Assembly: GCF_003144245.1 (NCBI RefSeq)
Contig: NW_020289988.1
Location: forward strand, 470,041 to 534,040
Direction: 5' to 3'
DNA from: Jaminaea rosea
Lineage: Eukaryota > Basidiomycota > Exobasidiomycetes > Microstromatales
DNA: 64,000 nucleotides
Below are positions 43,747 through 53,600 of this stretch, piece after piece (position 1 is the stretch's first letter; each line of letters opens with the position of its first letter). The notes under the pieces were generated by a model. That model did no database searches. It was not told the DNA's origin and worked only from the letters and a program-made list of their open reading frames with translations. The position numbers and the translations under genes are program-made.

Positions 43747-45503
43747 ATGGCCACGATGTCCGACGACGGTGTAGCGGGACCGTCCTCTTCACCACCCGTC
43801 CCACCCTCTCCGCGAGTCGAGACGGCAGGAGTCGAGGCGGGCGTCGATGCTCAGCCAGCGGGGGAGCAAGACGCTGAGCTTCTCCCTCCGACAGAGGACG
43901 ACGCTGCACTCCCGCGAGAAGTGCCAGAGCACAACCTCATTGCGGCGCAACAGGCCCTGCAAGGCGGGATAGTGAGTGACGGCGAGCGAAGAGGATCGGG
44001 TGCTGAGTCGTGTCACATTATCCTCCTTGGCTGACATGTCCTCATTGCTTCGCGCGCTTCACGCTGCTGCGCCCCCAGTTCACAATGGCAACCGATCACC
44101 CACCACTGCGACTTTCCTCCATCCGCTTGATAGGCACAACGCATGTGCGTCCCTCCTTTCTATCCCACCTCTGTGCGCCCTACATCTCCCAGCCCACCGC
44201 GCTGCAACGACTTCTGGGCGTTGGCCCCTCGTCCTCCTCGTCCTCGCACCCCCTCCCAGCACCAGGTGAACGCACGACTCTCCGCGAGCTCCTGGCCTTA
44301 TCCGCCCGTCTAGCAGAGCAGCTGGATCGACTCGACCTATTCCGTGGGGTGGACGTGACTCTTCTCCCCTCCGCCTCGGCTGACTCCCCGCACTCGAAGG
44401 AAGAGACGGACATAGTGATCCAACTGGCCGAGGCTCCGCGCTTCTGGCTGAAGAGCTCCTCGGACGTGGGTAATGGGGAAGGCTCCGTCTCGCTGCAAGG
44501 TAGGGTGCGCAACCTTTTCGGCGGGGGAGAGAAGCTAGAGGGAAGCTACGAGGTCGGGACAAGGACGCGAAGCGCACTCAATGCGACGTTGAGTGCTCCG
44601 GTGGCAGGAAGTGCGGATCATGTAGCTCGACTGGGGGTGTACAGCTGCGAGAGGGACAAGAGCTGGTATGCGAGTCACGAAGAGAGCAGCGCGGGGCTGC
44701 GAGTGTCAATCGAGGGGGCGAATCGCGCGCGCGGGTTGACGAATGAGCTGGCCTGTGAAGGCGTATGGCGACGCATCGGACGAGTGGGAGCGGGGGCATC
44801 GACGCCCGTAAGACGAGAGCGGGGAGACGATGTCAAGACGAGTCTGGTGCACACCCTCGTGCACGATACGCGGGACGAGCCCTTCTTGGGCAGCGAGGGT
44901 TGGTTCGGGAAGAGCGTGACGGAGCTGGCCTCGCGGTGGTTGGGTGGGGGGAGGGATCACCTGCGCTGGGAGGGGGAGGCGAGCCTGACACGGCGACTCG
45001 ACTTCACTTCCACGGGCCTGCGGGGCGAAGTGCAAGGATGGGGCTATTCTACGGGGCTGCGCACAGGGTTCATTCTCCCCTTGCGCCGCGGGGAGCGACA
45101 CCACCTCTCTGACCTCTTCCATCTGGGCGGGCCGACTTCGTTGCGCATGTTCTCACCCAACTCCCTCGGCCCAAAGAGCGGGCGTGACTCGTTGGGGGGT
45201 TGGGCCTACTACGAGGTTGGGGGCAGCCTCTTTGCGCCCTGCTGGCCGGGGAAGGCTCATTGGCCGTTGAAGGTGCACGCGTTTCTCAATGCGGGGCAGG
45301 TAGCCGGGGGAGCCTCATCGCGCGGGCAGTCGTTGTTGTCTGCGGCTCGCGAGCCGAGCATGAGTGCGGGCATGGGGCTGGCATACACGCAGGGACCGTT
45401 ACGGGTGGAAGTGAATGCTGGCATGCCGATCACGAGCAGGCGCGGGGATGGACAGAGGAAGGGGGTGCAGTTTGGTATTGGCATCGACTTTCTTGGCGGC
45501 TAG
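43747..45503 (+). CDS. SAM50: Mitochondrial outer-membrane beta-barrel assembly protein Sam50/Tob55
   Basis: Core of the SAM complex that inserts beta-barrel proteins into the mitochondrial outer membrane. Two exons join in frame, 43747-43971 and 44079-45503, giving 549 aa. An acidic N-terminal segment precedes a single POTRA-like domain (LRLSSIRLIGTTHVRPSFL, then LDLFRGVDVTLLPS). The barrel follows from SVSLQGRVRNLFGGGEKL, with repeated amphipathic strands. The conserved Omp85 strand region LFHLGGPTSLRMFSPNSLGP holds the (V/I)RG-equivalent neighbourhood as LRMF. The final strand ends in the hydrophobic IGIDFLGG. The insertion GRDSLGGWAYYEVGG is family-typical. Confidence 0.9.
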
Positions 45504-45598
45504 CTAGCGCGGGGAGAGGCGATACGTCGGTTCAAAGATTGTTGCGCTGCGGGCGGGCGGTGCGGGCGAAGAGGTCAGATATCAATGCGCACCATTCA

Positions 45599-46303
45599 TC
45601 ACCTCGGTTCACGCGCCACGCACTGCACGTCGACAAACGTCTTGATCCCCTTCTCGCTCGGCCTGATCGTCTCCCTCTTGGTATCCCGGGGAAGGGCCTT
45701 GCGCATGTCTGGTCGGGCGTGGCGTGGGGTGGCGGCATGATCAGCATCAGCGTAATCGTCTCTCTCTCCTCGCTTCTCTCGCCCGCTCGACTCACCAAAC
45801 CCATCCTCATCCTCTGCTCCACCCTTGCCTCCTCCCCCAGCATAATACTCCCTCACCCTTCGATAGACCCCATACTCCAAGGCCTCGTATAGACCAACGG
45901 CAAGCGCATTGCTCGGTCGCACGAAGAGGTCGACGAACCAGGCCGAGTAGAGGGAAGAACTCGCCGACTCGAGGAGGGACATGAGTGATTTCGCTAGACC
46001 CAAGCGACGATAGTGTGGTGAGACGGTGATGGCCGTTACGTGGCCGTGCAGCTCTTTGCGGGTTCCTTCCGCTTTGCCGATGAGGTAGGCTGTGGGCGTA
46101 GGGGTGGGTGTGCTGGTGCTGGTGCTGGTGCTGGAGGAAGACAGCTGCGCCGCGTGAGGCGTTTCGGCAAGAAAGCACAGCTCTGGCCACAAGGCTAGAT
46201 AGTTGAGGTAGTAGGAGCACGAGTAGGTCTCGGTGAAGTGGTCTAGGTTCACGGCGTTGAATGCGAATAGGTCGGTGCTGCGAAAGGGACGAAGGCGGGA
46301 CAT
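45599..46303 (-). CDS. NAA20: N-terminal acetyltransferase NatB catalytic subunit
   Basis: GNAT enzyme acetylating nascent proteins starting with Met-Asp, Met-Glu, Met-Asn or Met-Gln, acting at the ribosome with Naa25. Two exons join in frame, 46303-45796 and 45708-45599, giving 205 aa. It starts MSRLRPFRSTDLFAFNAVNLD and continues TETYSCSYYLNYLALWP, both typical of Naa20. The acetyl-CoA site is HGHVTAITVSPHYRRLGLAKS. The fold ends with VDLFVRPSNALAVGLYEALEY and YRRVREYYA. The C-terminal MRKALPRD is conserved. A Ser/Thr/Pro tract (STSTSTSTPTPTPT) is inserted before the central strand and is unusual for this compact enzyme. Confidence 0.93.
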   Translation of the reverse strand: MSRLRPFRSTDLFAFNAVNLDHFTETYSCSYYLNYLALWPELCFLAETPHAAQLSSSSTSTSTSTPTPTPTAYLIGKAEGTRKELHGHVTAITVSPHYRRLGLAKSLMSLLESASSSLYSAWFVDLFVRPSNALAVGLYEALEYGVYRRVREYYAGGGGKGGAEDEDGFGESSGREKRGERDDYADADHAATPRHARPDMRKALPRDTKRETIRPSEKGIKTFVDVQCVAREPR

Positions 46304-46630
46304 GATGACGCTGGCAGAGGGGACGTGGAGGCGAGGTAGGGAGGGAGGGAGAGATGTCAAGTTGCGAGGTTGCGAGGAGGGACGGAAGTGCGGCAGGCCA
46401 GGAGCGGGAGCGCGGAAGGCGATGTGAGGCGAGGCGGAAGGGCGTCAATCTCGACTTGGCGGGCTGCACGCTCGCGACTCGTAGAAAGGCATTAACGTTA
46501 CGGGCGCAGAGCGTCGAGAGGGATGGAAATGCGTAGGGACATGGCACGAGGCGAGAGAAGGGACGCGAGAGACGAGAGGGTATAGAGGGCGCGGACAGGA
46601 GCGAGGAGAGACGGCGGTAGCACCACAATG
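46304..46630. other. Intergenic: NAA20 promoter and kinase 3' flank
   Basis: Region of 327 bp with GAGGGA-type purine repeats near 46330-46390. No coding-like frame seen. Confidence 0.5.
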
Positions 46631-48714
46631 CTAGAACATCGTCTGGAAAGCGTCGCACAGGTCCTGGCTCTGCGACGCCGGCATGGAACGACCATTCGCT
46701 CCAACTCCCTGCGTGCGAACCAAGGAGAAAGGGTGTCAGTCTTCTCTCTGTCTACGCCCACACGCCACGCCACGCCACGCCATGCCACGCCACGCCGCGA
46801 CTCACATTCTTGCCAAAAGTGAAACCCGCCCAAACCCCCAACCCGCCACACGCCTCTTTCCCGCTCTTCCTCTCCCGGATCCCCTCAACGTTGCGCTGCT
46901 TCTCCTGCACCTCCTTGTACTTGGCCATATCCGCCGGGTCGTCAAAGTCGTCGAAGTGGGAAGTGTCCGTCTCGTTTTTCAGAGAGGGGACAAAGGGGGT
47001 TTTGAGGGTGCGGAGAGAGGTGAAGTCGAGGGAGGAGAAGAAGGGGTGCGCTTGGCACGAGGAGAGCGAGGAGTAGCGACGATCGGGGGTGTCGATGAGT
47101 CTGTGCGGGGAGCGTGGGGGGAGAGGGGCGGTGTCAGTGGGACGAGAGACGGGGAGGGCGCTCGCGCACACGCACCTCTTGATGCAATCCCACGCATCGT
47201 CGCTCAAGTTGAATTGAAGATCCTCCTTGCGCGTGTACACAGGCCGTTGTAGCACCTTCTGCCAGTTCTTGAGGTTCGCCCACGTCTCCTCCGGCTTGCC
47301 CCCGGAGAATGGCGGGAAGCCCGCGAGCTGCTCGTACAGCATGCATCCAAGACTCCAATAGTCGACCGAATACCCGTACGTCTTGCCGCGCAACACCTCC
47401 GGAGCCATATAGTCTGGGGAGCCAACGATGGAGTCTGCGTAATGCACATTGCCCGCACGCATGGCCTTGTACAAGCTGCCCCTCTCCGCCGGCGTGCGGT
47501 ACACAAAGTCCGTATCCTTGACCTGCTCCAAACGATGTCGCAGCGAATCGATGCGCGTAGGATTGAGGGCTCCAGCTGCGAGTCCAAAGTCGGTCAGCTT
47601 GATATGCCCATCGATGTCGATGAGGAAGTTCTCCGGCTTCAAGTCGCGATGGATGTACCCGAGCTTGTGCACCTCATTGACCGCAACGAGCATTTCTGCC
47701 ATGTAGAATTGTGCGAATTCCTGGTGAAGGATGCCCGCGTTGTTGAGGAGAGTGCGGAAATCTCCACCGGGGACGTACTCCATTGCGAGATAGACGTGTT
47801 CGGTGTCCTGGAAGGCGTAGAGGAGGCGAACGAGCCAGGGTGTGCGCGTGGCGGTGAGGATGTCACGCTCGATGAGGACGTGGCGGACCTCGTCCATCTT
47901 GACGAGGACCCTGCGTGCGTGCGGCGAGACGTCGTGTGAGCTTCCCTTGCCTGTCAGGCCCACTACGCTGCGCCGCACTCACCTCTTCCTCAACTTCTTG
48001 AGCGCGCAGATCTGACCCGTCTCCCTCTTCCTCGCGAGGAACACCTCTCCGTACCCACCTTGACCCACCTGCGTAATGATATGGAACTGGGCAACGCGCA
48101 GCTTGGTTCTCCTTTTACGGAGCAGGGCGCGTTCGCGACCGAAGTACGAGGCTGCATCCTGCTTGTAGTGGGTCGAGGCGGGGTCGGGAGGGCAGGTCAT
48201 CTCGAAGTGGGCGAGGCGAGTCTTGCGGTCTGAGAGGTAGCGGAGCGAGTCGAAGTAGTGGTTGAGGAAGTCTGTGCGGCGCGGGCGGGGGCGAGGTGAG
48301 TGAGCGGATGTAAGACACACACGCGGTGTGCGCGCAGTACGTACAGAGTTGGCATACGTTGGCCTTTCTCCTGACTTCGGGCATATTAGCAATCTCGAGC
48401 TCGCTGGGCTGTAACCCCTCCCCTCGAGTCCAGCTACGCCAGCTCCCCTTGCTGTCCTCTACGTTTGCGCTTGCATCATTCGAAGAGCCGGCACCGGCGC
48501 GCTCGAGTCTTGCGCCAGGAGTTGCAGGAGGTGCAGTCGAGGCTGCGGCGGCGGCGAGGTGTTGACTGCGAGTCTTTGGGGCAGCAGCGGGGACGTGGGT
48601 GGTGATGACCGACTCGGTCTTGCCATGGTGAGCAGGCGTGGCGGCGCTGGCTGCGAGGTTCTTGTTGGCGCTCCCGCTCTGCTGGAGGAGGACGCGGCCG
48701 TTTGGTTGGGACAT
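46631..48714 (-). CDS. NDR/LATS-family kinase, Dbf2/Sid2 type
   Basis: Ser/Thr kinase of the mitotic-exit/septation-initiation network, working with a Mob1 partner. Five exons join in frame, 48714-48345, 48271-47983, 47910-47176, 47100-46806 and 46708-46631, giving 588 aa. The Mob-binding N-terminal region is NVCQLYFLNHYFDSLRYLSD. Kinase motifs are GQGGYGEVFLA, ALKKLRKR, YIHRDLKPENF and TDFGLAAG. The activation segment ends VGSPDYMAPEVLRGKTYGY, where SPDYMAPE marks Dbf2/Sid2 rather than Cbk1/Orb6. ETWANLKNWQKVLQRP is typical of Sid2. The hydrophobic motif is GVWAGFTFG. The gene diverges from SPC25, another mitotic gene. Intron 4 carries a CCACG repeat. Confidence 0.92.
46756..46800. repeat. 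CCACG pentanucleotide repeat in a kinase intron
   Basis: About seven near-perfect units of CCACG, one changed to CCATG, fill much of the last intron of the Dbf2/Sid2-type kinase gene. Confidence 0.85.
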
Positions 48715-49137
48715 GGCGTGCGTGCACACGACGAGGGGTGGGAGTGAGGGAGCGAGGGGAGTGAGGGAGCGAAGGGATAGATGATGATAGTAAGGAGGAG
48801 AGGCAGGGATGCTGCGAGGTGTGCGTGTGTTGGAGTGTAGCCCGTGTAGCGCGGCGAGTGCGACTCCGCCAATGTGGAATTCGAATCAACAGGCACGCCG
48901 ACGCACACGCCGCTGACGTTCCTCGGTCTGGCGAGCGGGAGAGGAAAGCGAGACCAACACATGGATGCCGCCACGTGCCACGTGGGGGGTGAGGGCTGCG
49001 TCAACACGCGCGGCGCGTCGACGAGCGGACAGGGCGGATGAGAGAGTTGGAGGGACCTGACTCGCAGCCTCGACTCCTCGCGCAGCTCATCTCAACTTTG
49101 CATCTGCTCCTCGATACCATCAGCGACATCCGCAGCT
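48715..49137. promoter_or_regulatory. Bidirectional promoter kinase / SPC25
   Basis: Region of 423 bp between two divergent mitotic genes. It includes GTGAGGGAGCGA-type direct repeats near 48740-48775 and a CCACGTGCCACGTGG stretch near 48971-48986 with two CACGTG boxes. Shared regulation is inferred from layout and function. Confidence 0.55.
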
Positions 49138-50155
49138 ATGTCCATGCTGCGCACCCCTCGCCACGAGTACGGCCCAACGGCAGCCACCCCCTCCAGCTAC
49201 GCAACACCGCGCGGCCCTGCGCTAGGCTCGAGCGTCAACGCCAATTCCCACAACGCTCTGACTGCGACGCCGGGTGGACCCTCGTCCTCCTCCTTCGACT
49301 TCCTCCAGCATCCCCTCTTTGCCGACCCCGAATCCCTGCAGGGAGGCCTCCAATTTGATGGGCTCTACGCCAAGATGGCGGGCTTCAAGGAAAATCTGGA
49401 CAACTACGTCGAGGAGAGCTGCGCGAGGTTGGAGGAGGCGAGGCTGGAGCAAGGCAGGGTAAAAGAAGAGCGTGAGGCGCTCATTCGCGGGCGCGAGAAG
49501 GAGGTAGAGGCAGAGAAGAAGGCGCAACATGACCTTTATGCGGGTGAGTGCGGTGCAAAGAGGAGGCCAGACTGTCCCCTCCCCCGCAAGACTACTAATC
49601 ATCCCCTCCTCTCTTGCCCGCCTAGCAATCGCAACGGAACGCAGCGAAGATGCTGAAGCTCGCCGCATCCAATCGGAAAAGGAGCGCTACGCTCACTCCC
49701 TCAGCTCGCAACTCTCCGACATCCAAAGCGAGCTCGACGCCCTTCGCCAGCAGTTTGCCCTGCGTCGCGAGGAGAAACAGCGCATCGCCACCAAGCTACG
49801 CAGTATGGCCCGACTCAATGTGCCTGAGCGTGAACTCCTAGAGAGCAGGACGGGTTGCCGTATCGGTAGTCCTGGGGAGGATTTGATCTCCTTTACTTTC
49901 ACGCACCTCAGCGCAGAGAGACCGGCAGAGGAAGCCTACTTTGTTTTTGCAATTCAGCGCAGGACGTACAGTATGCCCGTGGTGGAGCCGGCGTTGGGGG
50001 CGGGGGTTGTGGAGGGGTTGCTGGAGGAGTTGAACAGGAGTCGTAATGCGTTCAAGTGTATCAAGGAGATGAGGCGATTGTTGAAGGGGGAGGTCGAGAG
50101 GGGGAGGAGGGTGGCGAGGGGGTTGGACGAGGCGGTTAGGGACTTGCGCGTGTGA
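49138..50155 (+). CDS. SPC25: Kinetochore protein Spc25
   Basis: Subunit of the Ndc80 complex that links centromeres to spindle microtubules. Two exons join in frame, 49138-49543 and 49626-50155, giving 311 aa. A disordered Ser/Thr N-terminus is followed by FDGLYAKMAGFKENLDNYVE and a coiled coil spanning the intron to about residue 200 (SEDAEARRIQSEKERYAHSL). The globular C-terminal RWD-type domain shows ELLESRTGCRIGSPGEDLI, SFTFTHLSAERPAEEAYFVF, LEELNRSRNAFKCIKEMR and RLL. Order and length match fungal Spc25 (about 220-300). The second exon follows a TAG acceptor. Confidence 0.88.
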
Positions 50156-50689
50156 ACGGCGTGGCAGGGAGAGAAGGCAGGATGATACCCTGGTGGGGAC
50201 GCGCGGCGTTACCGCCCACTCGTGCTCGCCACTCGACGTTGTAATTGTACGCGACTTCCGTGACCTCTGACCTGTCCCTGGCTGCTTTGCGTCGTCGCGG
50301 CGTGCTTTCCCCGTTGCTCTCGCCTACTCGCGGCGCGTCTCCCGTCTCCCGTCTTGTGTTGATTGCCTCGCGCGGGCGCCTGCAGGCAGGGCAGGCGGAG
50401 AGGCGGGGCGGGCAGGCGGGCGGGCGGCAGGGCGCGAGCGTTGCTCTCGCTTTCGCACTCGCGCTCCTTGAATTCGTGTCGGTCGTCGTCGAAACCAATC
50501 ATCCCTCGCTCATTGATGAGGGCGCGGCTTTCCCTCCTACCTATCCGCGCAAACTCAACGAAACGACTCAGACCCCCGTTCGCCTCATCCTCGACGTCTC
50601 GCCTTCCTCACCTGCCAATCGAGCGAGCACGACCGCCACCACTCGCACTCCTGCCCATCTCCTCCCGCTCACTCTCACACGCGCGCAGC
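50156..50689. other. TOP2 promoter region
   Basis: Region of 534 bp between the SPC25 stop and the TOP2 start, both plus strand. It contains a GGCGGGC-type block near 50398-50428. Long open frames run through it into TOP2, but their residues are low complexity. No TATA box seen. Confidence 0.5.
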
Positions 50690-53600
50690 ATGTCCTCTGA
50701 CGTAGAGAGCTCATTTCATGACAATGCTGGGTCGGACTCAGACGACTACATTCCCGCGCCTGCAAAGAAGGCAACGAAGGCAGCCCCTTCTGCTGCCAAG
50801 AAGGCTGCAGCAGCTCCTAAGAAGGCGCCCACAGCCAAGAAGGCGAGCGCGAGTGCGAGCGCCTCTGCCTCGACGAGCAAGGCTCCGCTGAAGAAGAGGA
50901 AGAGCAATGAAGGCGAGGACGGGGACGCGGATGGAGACCATTCCATGTCCCTCATCGAGGCTGTAGAGGGCAGGGGGGCGGAGAAGAAGACGACCGCGAA
51001 CGGGACGGCGAAGAGCGCGAGTGAGACGTATCAGAAGGTGAGTGGCGCGCAATAGCCTCGCTGATGGGCTCGAGCTGACCCTCCCACGTACGCCGCCAGC
51101 TCTCTCAACTCGAGCACGTCCTACTCCGCCCGGACACGTACATTGGGAGCGTGGAGCATCACACTGATAGTCTTTGGGTCTACGACGCTGCGAGCCAGAA
51201 GATGGTGCGTGCGCGAGATGCGCGAGAGCTCTGCCGAAGTAGCGAGGCGAGAGCGACGACTCACCGCAGCCTTCCCTTCTTCTGACCCCCACGCCGCGCG
51301 CACCAGGCCTTTCGCGAAATCTCGTACGTCCCCGGCTTCTACAAAATCTTCGACGAGATTCTTGTCAACGCGGCCGACAACAAGGTGCGCGACCCCACGA
51401 TGGACACGATCAAGGTGACGATCAACAAGGCCGAGGGCAGCATCACAGTGTGGAACAATGGGCGCGGAATCCCCATTGAGATCCACGAGAAGGAGGGCAT
51501 CTACATCCCCGAGCTCATCTTCGGCAACCTCCTCACCTCGTCCAACTACGACGATGCAGAGGACAAGGTGACGGGGGGGAGGAATGGATACGGCGCCAAG
51601 CTGGCCAACATCTACTCTACCGAGTTCACCGTCGAGACTGCGGATCGCAAGAGCGAGCAAAAGTACAAGCAGACATTCCGCGCCAACATGAGCGTCAAGG
51701 AGAAGCCCAAGATTACCAAGAACGCCGGGGGGAAGCAGGAGTATACGAGCATCACGTTCAAGCCGGACCTGCCGCGCTTCAAGATGGAGGCGATCAGCGA
51801 CGATATGGAGGCGCTGATGATGAAGCGTGTGTACGATATGGCCGGGACGGTCAAGGATGTGAAAGTGCACCTGAATGGGGAGAGACTCAAAGTCAAGGGG
51901 TTCAAGCAGTACGTCGAGATGTACGTGAGCGCTCTGAATGAGCTGACGGGGGGTGCCAAGGTGGATGAGAATGGCGACGTGGTCGAGGCGGTGAGTGCGA
52001 GTGGCGAGGGCGCAGGCGTGCTGGCAAAGGCTGACCACGCCCCCCGCACGCGCAGGTGCCCGCAAAGCAGACGATCGTCTACGACTCGCACGTGGACAAG
52101 GGCAAGACCTGGGAGGTAGCCTTTGCCGTCTCGGACGGTCAAGCTCGTCAGGTCTCCTTCGTGAACAACATCGCCACGATCCAGGGTGGTCGCCACGTCG
52201 AGGTCATCGAGAAGGCCATCGTGGACAAGATTGTCGAGAATCTCACCAAGAACAAGAAGAATGGGCCAGTCAAGACGACGCAGGTTAGGCAGCAGCTGTG
52301 GTTGTTTGTCAATTGTCAGATTGTGAACCCGACGTTTGATGGGCAGACAAAGGAGAAGATGACGCTTAAGCCTAGCGCGTTTGGGAGCAAGTGGACGTTG
52401 AGCGAGGAGTTTGCGCGCAAGATCATGTGCGTGCGCGCCGCGAGTACGAAGCAGCGGCGTGGAGCACAGGCTGACCCCCACCCCCCATCCTCCTTCCTCT
52501 CGCCTCGCGCGCCGCTCGCCAGGAAATCGGGCGTCGTCGATAACGTCCTCTCGTTCGCCAAGTTCCAGCAAGAGAAGCAGCTCAAGACGACGGATGGTCA
52601 CAAACGCCAGCGCATCACGGGCATCACCAAGCTCGAAGACGCCAACAACGCCGGCACGCGCAAAGGGCGAGAGTGCACGCTCATCCTCACCGAAGGAGAC
52701 TCCGCGAAGGCCCTGGCCGTCTCTGGTCTCACCGAGGTTGGCCGCGACAACTACGGCGTGTTCCCTCTGCGAGGCAAGCTGCTCAACGTGCGCGAGGCGG
52801 GCCACGATGCCATCATGAAGAACGTCGAGATCACCAACATCAAGACGATCATGGGCTTGCAGCATGGGAAGACGTACCAGAGCGTCGACTCGCTGCGCTA
52901 TGGCCGTCTGATGATCATGACTGATCAGGACTACGATGGAAGCCATATCAAGGGGTTGATCATCAATTTCCTCGATCACTTCTTTCCCTCGTTGCTCAAG
53001 CTGCCCAACTTTTTGATCGAGTTTATCACGCCGATTGTCAAGTGTACGAAGGGCAAGCAGGAGAAGTCCTTTTTCACCATTCCAGAGTACGAGCGGTGGA
53101 AGGAGGAGAATCGTGATGGCAAGGGGTGGTGAGTGCGCGCGCGTGCGGCGTGGGGCGTGGCATGAGGAGATGAAGCTGACTATGCTGCGCGCCTCCCCCG
53201 CCCATCCTTTGTCCTGGTGCTGTGCTCGCGCCCAGGGTCATCAAGTACTTCAAGGGTCTGGGTACATCCACCGCGCAAGACGCCAAGCGCTACTTCCGCG
53301 CCATGGGCACTCACATGCTCCCGTTCGAGACGACGCAGGAGGGAGACCGCGAGCTCATCGATCTCGCCTTTAACAAGAAGAAGGCAGACGACCGCAAGGA
53401 GTGGCTGCGCAACTTTAAGCCGGGCACGTACCTGGACCACAACATCGACAAGGTCCCGCTGAGCGATTTCATCAACAAGGCGAGCCGCGCGCGTCACCCG
53501 CGCTCCTGGACCAAAAATTGCCTCGCTGACGCACCTTCCCTACCCGCTCGTCTCGCCGCAGGAGCTCATCCTCTTCTCCATGGCAGACAACGTCCGCTCG

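Noticed and set aside
48851-48900. tRNA-like stretch near GGAATTCGAATCAAC
   Set aside because: No A-box, no acceptor stem and no matching anticodon arm could be folded around it. No tRNA or rRNA gene was found elsewhere in the window by eye.
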